A DNA stretch of 64,000 bases from Streptomyces fagopyri (lineage in GTDB: Bacteria > Actinomycetota > Actinomycetes > Streptomycetales > Streptomycetaceae). The translations under genes were made by a program, and so were the position numbers. The stretch is from positions 6,386,001 to 6,450,000 of the forward strand of contig NZ_CP045643.1 in NCBI RefSeq assembly GCF_009498275.1, given 5' to 3'. The notes under the pieces are model-generated. The model saw only the letters and a program-made list of their open reading frames with translations, was not told the origin of the DNA and did no database searches. This document shows, piece after piece, positions 62,654 to 64,000 of the stretch. Position 1 is the stretch's first letter, and each line of letters begins with the position of its first letter.

Positions 62654-63894
62654 GGCTGCTGCTTCTTCGAGCGTCCGCTGATCAGGAAGCCGATGCCGAT
62701 GCCGCCGACGAGACCGACACCGATGATCCACCAGACGTTGACGCCCTTGTTGTCGTCCTTCTGGTCCTTCTGGTCCTTCTTCTCCGCGCCGGCGGACGCC
62801 TGGACGGCCGGGCCCGTCGCGCCGAGCCGCTCGACGAGGTCGGTGCCGCCGAACGCGCGCGGGTCGGTGCCGGTGGCGTGCGCGGCGAGGATCAGCTGCG
62901 CGTACGCGGCCGGACCGGACGCCGTGGCCCAGGGCCCGGAGTTCTTCTCCAGCCAGGCGAGGGGCTTCTTCGTCTCCGCGATCCCGCCCTGGGCGGCCAG
63001 CGCGACGACCGCGTCCGCGGTGTTGCCGTAGTCGGGCCGGTCCTTGGCGCCGGGCATCGCCGACTTCAGGTACGGGGTGTCGTGCAGCAGACGGGCGAGC
63101 TGGAAGGCGCCGTTGTTCGCGGCCTGCCCGGGCGTCGGGGTGGCCGCCTTCTCACAGGTGTAGCCGTGCGGGAGAGGCTTTCCGGCCGTCGTCACGAGCC
63201 CCTTGCCGAGGGATCCCAGCACCGCCGCGGCCGTGGCGTCCGCGTTGGCCGCCAGCGCGCCGTGCTTGTCCGGCTGGTAGGCGAAGCCGCCCGCGTCGGC
63301 GCCCTTGCCGTCGCACGGAACCGACAGCTTCACCAGCGCGTCGTACGGCGACCCGCCCTCCTTGGACTTCACGTCCCCGGGCTTGCCGCCGGCCGCGGCC
63401 AGCGCCCCGACCACCACCGACGTGGAGTTCGCGTCGCTGGGCCCGCCCGCCGTGTAGCCCCAGCCGCCGTCCTTGTTCTGTACGGACTCCAGCCAGCCGA
63501 CCGCCTTACGCGTCCCGCCGTCGTGGCCGCCGAGCGCGGCGAGGGCCTGGACGGCCGCCGCGGTGCTGTTCGTGTCGACCATGGTCTTCGTGTCGCACGC
63601 GGCCGCGGCGTCGGCGCGGTACGCGGCGAACGCGCCGTTCGCACACTGCTGACCGGCCAGCCAGTCGACGGCCTTGGACGCGGGCCGCTCGCCCACCGTG
63701 TGCTGGGCGAGCAGGGCGAGGGACTGCCGCCACACGCCGTCGTAGGTGGGGTCGGTGCTGCCGAAGAGGCCGGAGGGTATCGCCGGGGACGCGGTGGGGG
63801 ACGGGGAGGAACCGTCCGCCACGGCGGCCGGGACGAGGGCCGTACCGATCACGACGGTGGCTGCCAGTACCGCGGCGGTGCGGCGAACGATCAT
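62650..63894 (-). CDS. Secreted prenyltransferase/squalene-oxidase-repeat toroid protein
   Basis: 414 residues from ATG 63894. Signal peptide (TAAVLAATVVIGTALVPAAVA), then alpha/alpha repeats: AVDWLAGQQCANGAFAAYR, AVGWLESVQNKDGGWGYTAG with QW-like DGGWGY, and similar units to about residue 350. A C-terminal membrane helix (VWWIIGVGLVGGIGIGFLI) and basic tail anchor it outside. No prenyltransferase catalytic motif is present. First gene of the ECF operon. Extracellular ligand capture for the transporter is my inference. Confidence 0.85.
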   Translation of the reverse strand: MIVRRTAAVLAATVVIGTALVPAAVADGSSPSPTASPAIPSGLFGSTDPTYDGVWRQSLALLAQHTVGERPASKAVDWLAGQQCANGAFAAYRADAAAACDTKTMVDTNSTAAAVQALAALGGHDGGTRKAVGWLESVQNKDGGWGYTAGGPSDANSTSVVVGALAAAGGKPGDVKSKEGGSPYDALVKLSVPCDGKGADAGGFAYQPDKHGALAANADATAAAVLGSLGKGLVTTAGKPLPHGYTCEKAATPTPGQAANNGAFQLARLLHDTPYLKSAMPGAKDRPDYGNTADAVVALAAQGGIAETKKPLAWLEKNSGPWATASGPAAYAQLILAAHATGTDPRAFGGTDLVERLGATGPAVQASAGAEKKDQKDQKDDNKGVNVWWIIGVGLVGGIGIGFLISGRSKKQQP

Positions 63895-64000
63895 GACTCT
63901 CCCTGCGGGGGCCGGGCAGCACCGGGCGCAGGCTTGGCCCCGAGCGGCTCCGGCTCCGTATGCCTCGACGGTGCCGGCCACCGGCGGGCTGCCGATGGCA
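63895..64000 (-). promoter_or_regulatory. Leader region of the ECF operon
   Basis: A CCTGCG/CGCAGG stem immediately before the GGGAG ribosome site (about 63900-63930) could mask it. I could not recognise a complete cobalamin riboswitch in the visible 106 bp; more leader lies beyond the window edge. Confidence 0.35.

Noticed and set aside
63895..64000. Cobalamin riboswitch before the ECF operon
   Set aside because: The conserved B12-box and core strands could not be identified in the visible leader; only a small stem near the ribosome site is seen.

Overview
The window is high-GC actinobacterial DNA (GC-rich third positions, GTG/TTG starts, GGAGG-type ribosome sites, many very GC-rich hairpins), almost certainly a Streptomyces chromosome. 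It splits into a mobile/accessory part (1 to about 21.3 kb) and a more ordinary chromosomal part (about 21.4 to 64 kb).

Accessory part. Positions 1-5.6 kb are the transfer and regulation half of an actinomycete integrative and conjugative element (AICE, pSAM2 type). On the minus strand, in transcription order, are a KorSA-like GntR repressor, an SCO3933-like protein, a TraSA/FtsK DNA pump, several Spd spread proteins and a C5 DNA methyltransferase cut by the left edge. A Pif-like NUDIX protein is divergent. Near-identical ACTCMTGTACATGAGT palindromes lie before the tra operon and between korSA and pif, so the repressor circuit can be read directly. Cargo follows: a lower-GC DUF262 + HEPN gene pair, a candidate defence module. 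A 128-bp sequence ending in a tRNA-Val(TAC) anticodon arm occurs at 8.02-8.17 kb and again, about 80% identical, at 21.16-21.30 kb. There it runs into a complete tRNA-Val 3' half (to 21,336), so 8.2-21.3 kb looks like a second, older element or remnant inserted at the same tRNA. That stretch holds secreted DUF5707 proteins, a double TerD protein, two GntR regulators with a block of tiny genes, and four small genes broken by a frameshift or nonsense codon.

Chromosomal part. 21.6-23.2 kb: copper-linked DUF6153 protein and Met-rich lipoprotein behind a CsoR-like palindrome. 24-31 kb: quinone-oxidoreductase-type enzyme, truncated TrmO, MarR + isochorismatase-fold hydrolase, ketopantoate reductase. 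31-38 kb: DedA, DoxX and a FAD protein with an iron box, PhoD phosphatase, secreted HNH nuclease. 37.8-38.6 kb: a yybP-ykoY manganese riboswitch ahead of a TMEM165/GDT1 exporter. 38.9-49.3 kb: HAD phosphatase, peptidoglycan-binding protein, MFS exporter with a C-terminal winged helix, two paralogous unknowns, FHA protein, O-methyltransferase, MHS transporter. 49.7-54.7 kb: GT87-PAP2 fusion, then divergent CYP125 and a steroid thiolase around a KstR-like box (sterol side-chain catabolism). 54.8-57.3 kb: TerD, YoaK, secreted transglycosylase.

57.6-63.9 kb is a five-gene, translationally coupled operon: ECF transporter (S, A-A fusion, T) plus two secreted membrane-anchored proteins, one a prenyltransferase-type alpha/alpha toroid. 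I suggest it could be a bacterial analogue of the two-domain intrinsic factor/transcobalamin vitamin-B12 binders feeding an ECF importer. This is the most interesting hypothesis in the window.
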